The translations under genes and the position numbers were made by a program. 12,080 nt of DNA from an uncultured bacterium (GTDB lineage: Bacteria; Patescibacteriota; Saccharimonadia; Saccharimonadales; Saccharimonadaceae). Positions 11,774-12,080 of this stretch are shown in pieces; positions within the stretch are counted from its first letter, which is position 1; each line of letters starts with the position of its first letter. The notes beneath the pieces were generated by a model. It worked only from the letters and a program-made list of their open reading frames with translations, did no database searches and was not told the origin of the DNA. The stretch is from positions 1 to 12,080 of the forward strand of contig CAIOSL010000001.1 in the NCBI GenBank assembly GCA_903861015.1. The letters run 5' to 3'.

Positions 11774-11782
11774 ACTATACCA
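11774..11782 (-). promoter_or_regulatory. extended -10 promoter for the four-helix membrane protein gene
   Basis: TGGTATAGT on the minus strand is an extended -10 element (TGn plus TATAGT). The predicted start is near 11767, leaving a leader of about 5 nt before the ATG at 11762. The -35 region is not recognisable, as is usual for extended -10 promoters. Confidence 0.45.
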
Positions 11783-11808
11783 CTGGCTTATAAGAAACAT
11801 GTAGCCTG

Positions 11809-11924
11809 AGCGGAAGGTTAACGTCTGGGTTACAGCATACGCCTCTAAATATAAATAATGGGCGTGTGAACCATCAGACAACCTACCGCTGCAAGCTTCT
11901 GACCGCTCCGAGAAAACTCGGGGC
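11809..11924 (+). ncRNA. candidate structured RNA (two hairpins), class unknown
   Basis: A multi-segment hairpin has five helices in register: AGCGG/CCGCT (11809-11813 with 11886-11890), AGGTT/AACCT (11815-11819 with 11880-11884), GTCTG/CAGAC (11823-11827 with 11875-11879), GGTT/AACC (11828-11831 with 11869-11872) and ATACGCC/GGCGTGT (11837-11843 with 11861-11867). They total 26 bp around a 17-nt AT-rich loop. A second hairpin, GCTCCGAG/CTCGGGGC (11905-11924), closes an AAAA loop. Each of the two imperfect pairs is G-U when read on the plus strand but A-C on the minus strand, which favours a plus-strand RNA. I do not recognise it as tmRNA, RNase P, SRP RNA, tRNA or a common riboswitch. No clear promoter or U-run terminator is seen. 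It could instead be a leader of a gene beyond the right edge. Confidence 0.45.
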
Positions 11925-12080
11925 ATCTAAAATCAACAATTAAATACTGCAATTATTTGACCGAGCTACGGCAACAACAAATCCGAACAAATCGTAATGT
12001 CGCTACCGATTGCCAGCCAAATAACTGGATAGATAAATAAATTGTTAATGTAACTTTTAAACTTTTTGTTTGTTTTTTAC
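11925..12080. other. right-edge non-coding stretch, nothing recognised
   Basis: No convincing coding frame was found. Small features only: an 8-nt direct repeat AACAAATC (11976-11983 and 11986-11993, one helical turn apart), a short CCAG/CTGG stem (12013-12028), and a T-rich plus-strand end from about 12052. With 11763-11808, which carries the start region of the membrane protein gene, this completes the 318-base gap at the right edge. It may continue the structured RNA or hold the control region of a gene outside the window. Confidence 0.4.

Noticed and set aside
11823..11872. tRNA or tRNA-like domain suggested by GGTTCACAC on the minus strand
   Set aside because: The T-loop pattern is wrong, and no acceptor stem or anticodon arm fits around it.
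11759..11926. A 55-codon minus-strand frame whose TGA overlaps the ATG of the four-helix protein gene (ATGA), beginning MPRVFSERSEACSGR
   Set aside because: It has no Shine-Dalgarno, coincides almost exactly with the hairpin region, and the promoter for the next gene lies inside it. Base pairing explains the sequence better. Conservation of its amino acids with a synonymous substitution bias would revive it.

Overview
The window reads as a stretch of a Candidatus Saccharibacteria (TM7) or closely related CPR genome. The main evidence is the 16S rRNA on the minus strand. It is short (about 1,480 nt, no intron) and carries CPR/TM7-type departures from the bacterial consensus: GGTCATACG instead of GGTAATACG in the 515F region, and CAUAAAGGAAUUGACGGGG around E. 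coli position 912. The protein genes fit: compact gyrB-gyrA, small hypothetical membrane proteins of a CPR type, and a CPR-type VirD4/HerA-like ATPase. TGA is not needed as a sense codon.

Layout. 1-78: start of the 16S-23S spacer with one hairpin. 79-1557: 16S rRNA (minus). 1558-1746: rRNA leader with a near-consensus promoter (TTGACG-18-TATGAT), a boxB/boxA-like antitermination site, and a hairpin followed by U8 just before the mature 16S. 1747-6689: a minus-strand operon gyrB-gyrA-DUF212 (divergent PAP2), driven by a strong TTGAGT-17-TATAAT promoter. It has almost no spacing between genes and no visible terminator before the rRNA promoter. 6838-8130: two plus-strand genes for membrane-anchored proteins of unknown function, the first with a DUF11-like Ig-fold region outside the cell. 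8132-11762: a convergent minus-strand cluster with a four-helix membrane protein, a disordered protein with a charged helical tail, and a 918-residue membrane-anchored VirD4/HerA-like ATPase. 11763-12080: no convincing gene, but a 26-bp multi-segment hairpin plus a second GC-rich hairpin that look like a structured RNA on the plus strand.

How it fits together. Gyrase and rRNA lie in one co-directional block, so gyrase transcription can run into the rRNA operon, where gyrase is needed to relieve supercoils. The other half looks like an envelope or transport module: a cytoplasm-facing motor ATPase with small membrane partners, ending tail-to-tail one base from a pair of surface-facing membrane proteins. 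No relaxase, VirB-like channel gene or pilin is visible in the window, so transport of DNA or protein is inferred only from the ATPase family. Several genes in this half lack a Shine-Dalgarno sequence and have a -10 box almost touching the start codon, suggesting leaderless or very short-leader mRNAs.
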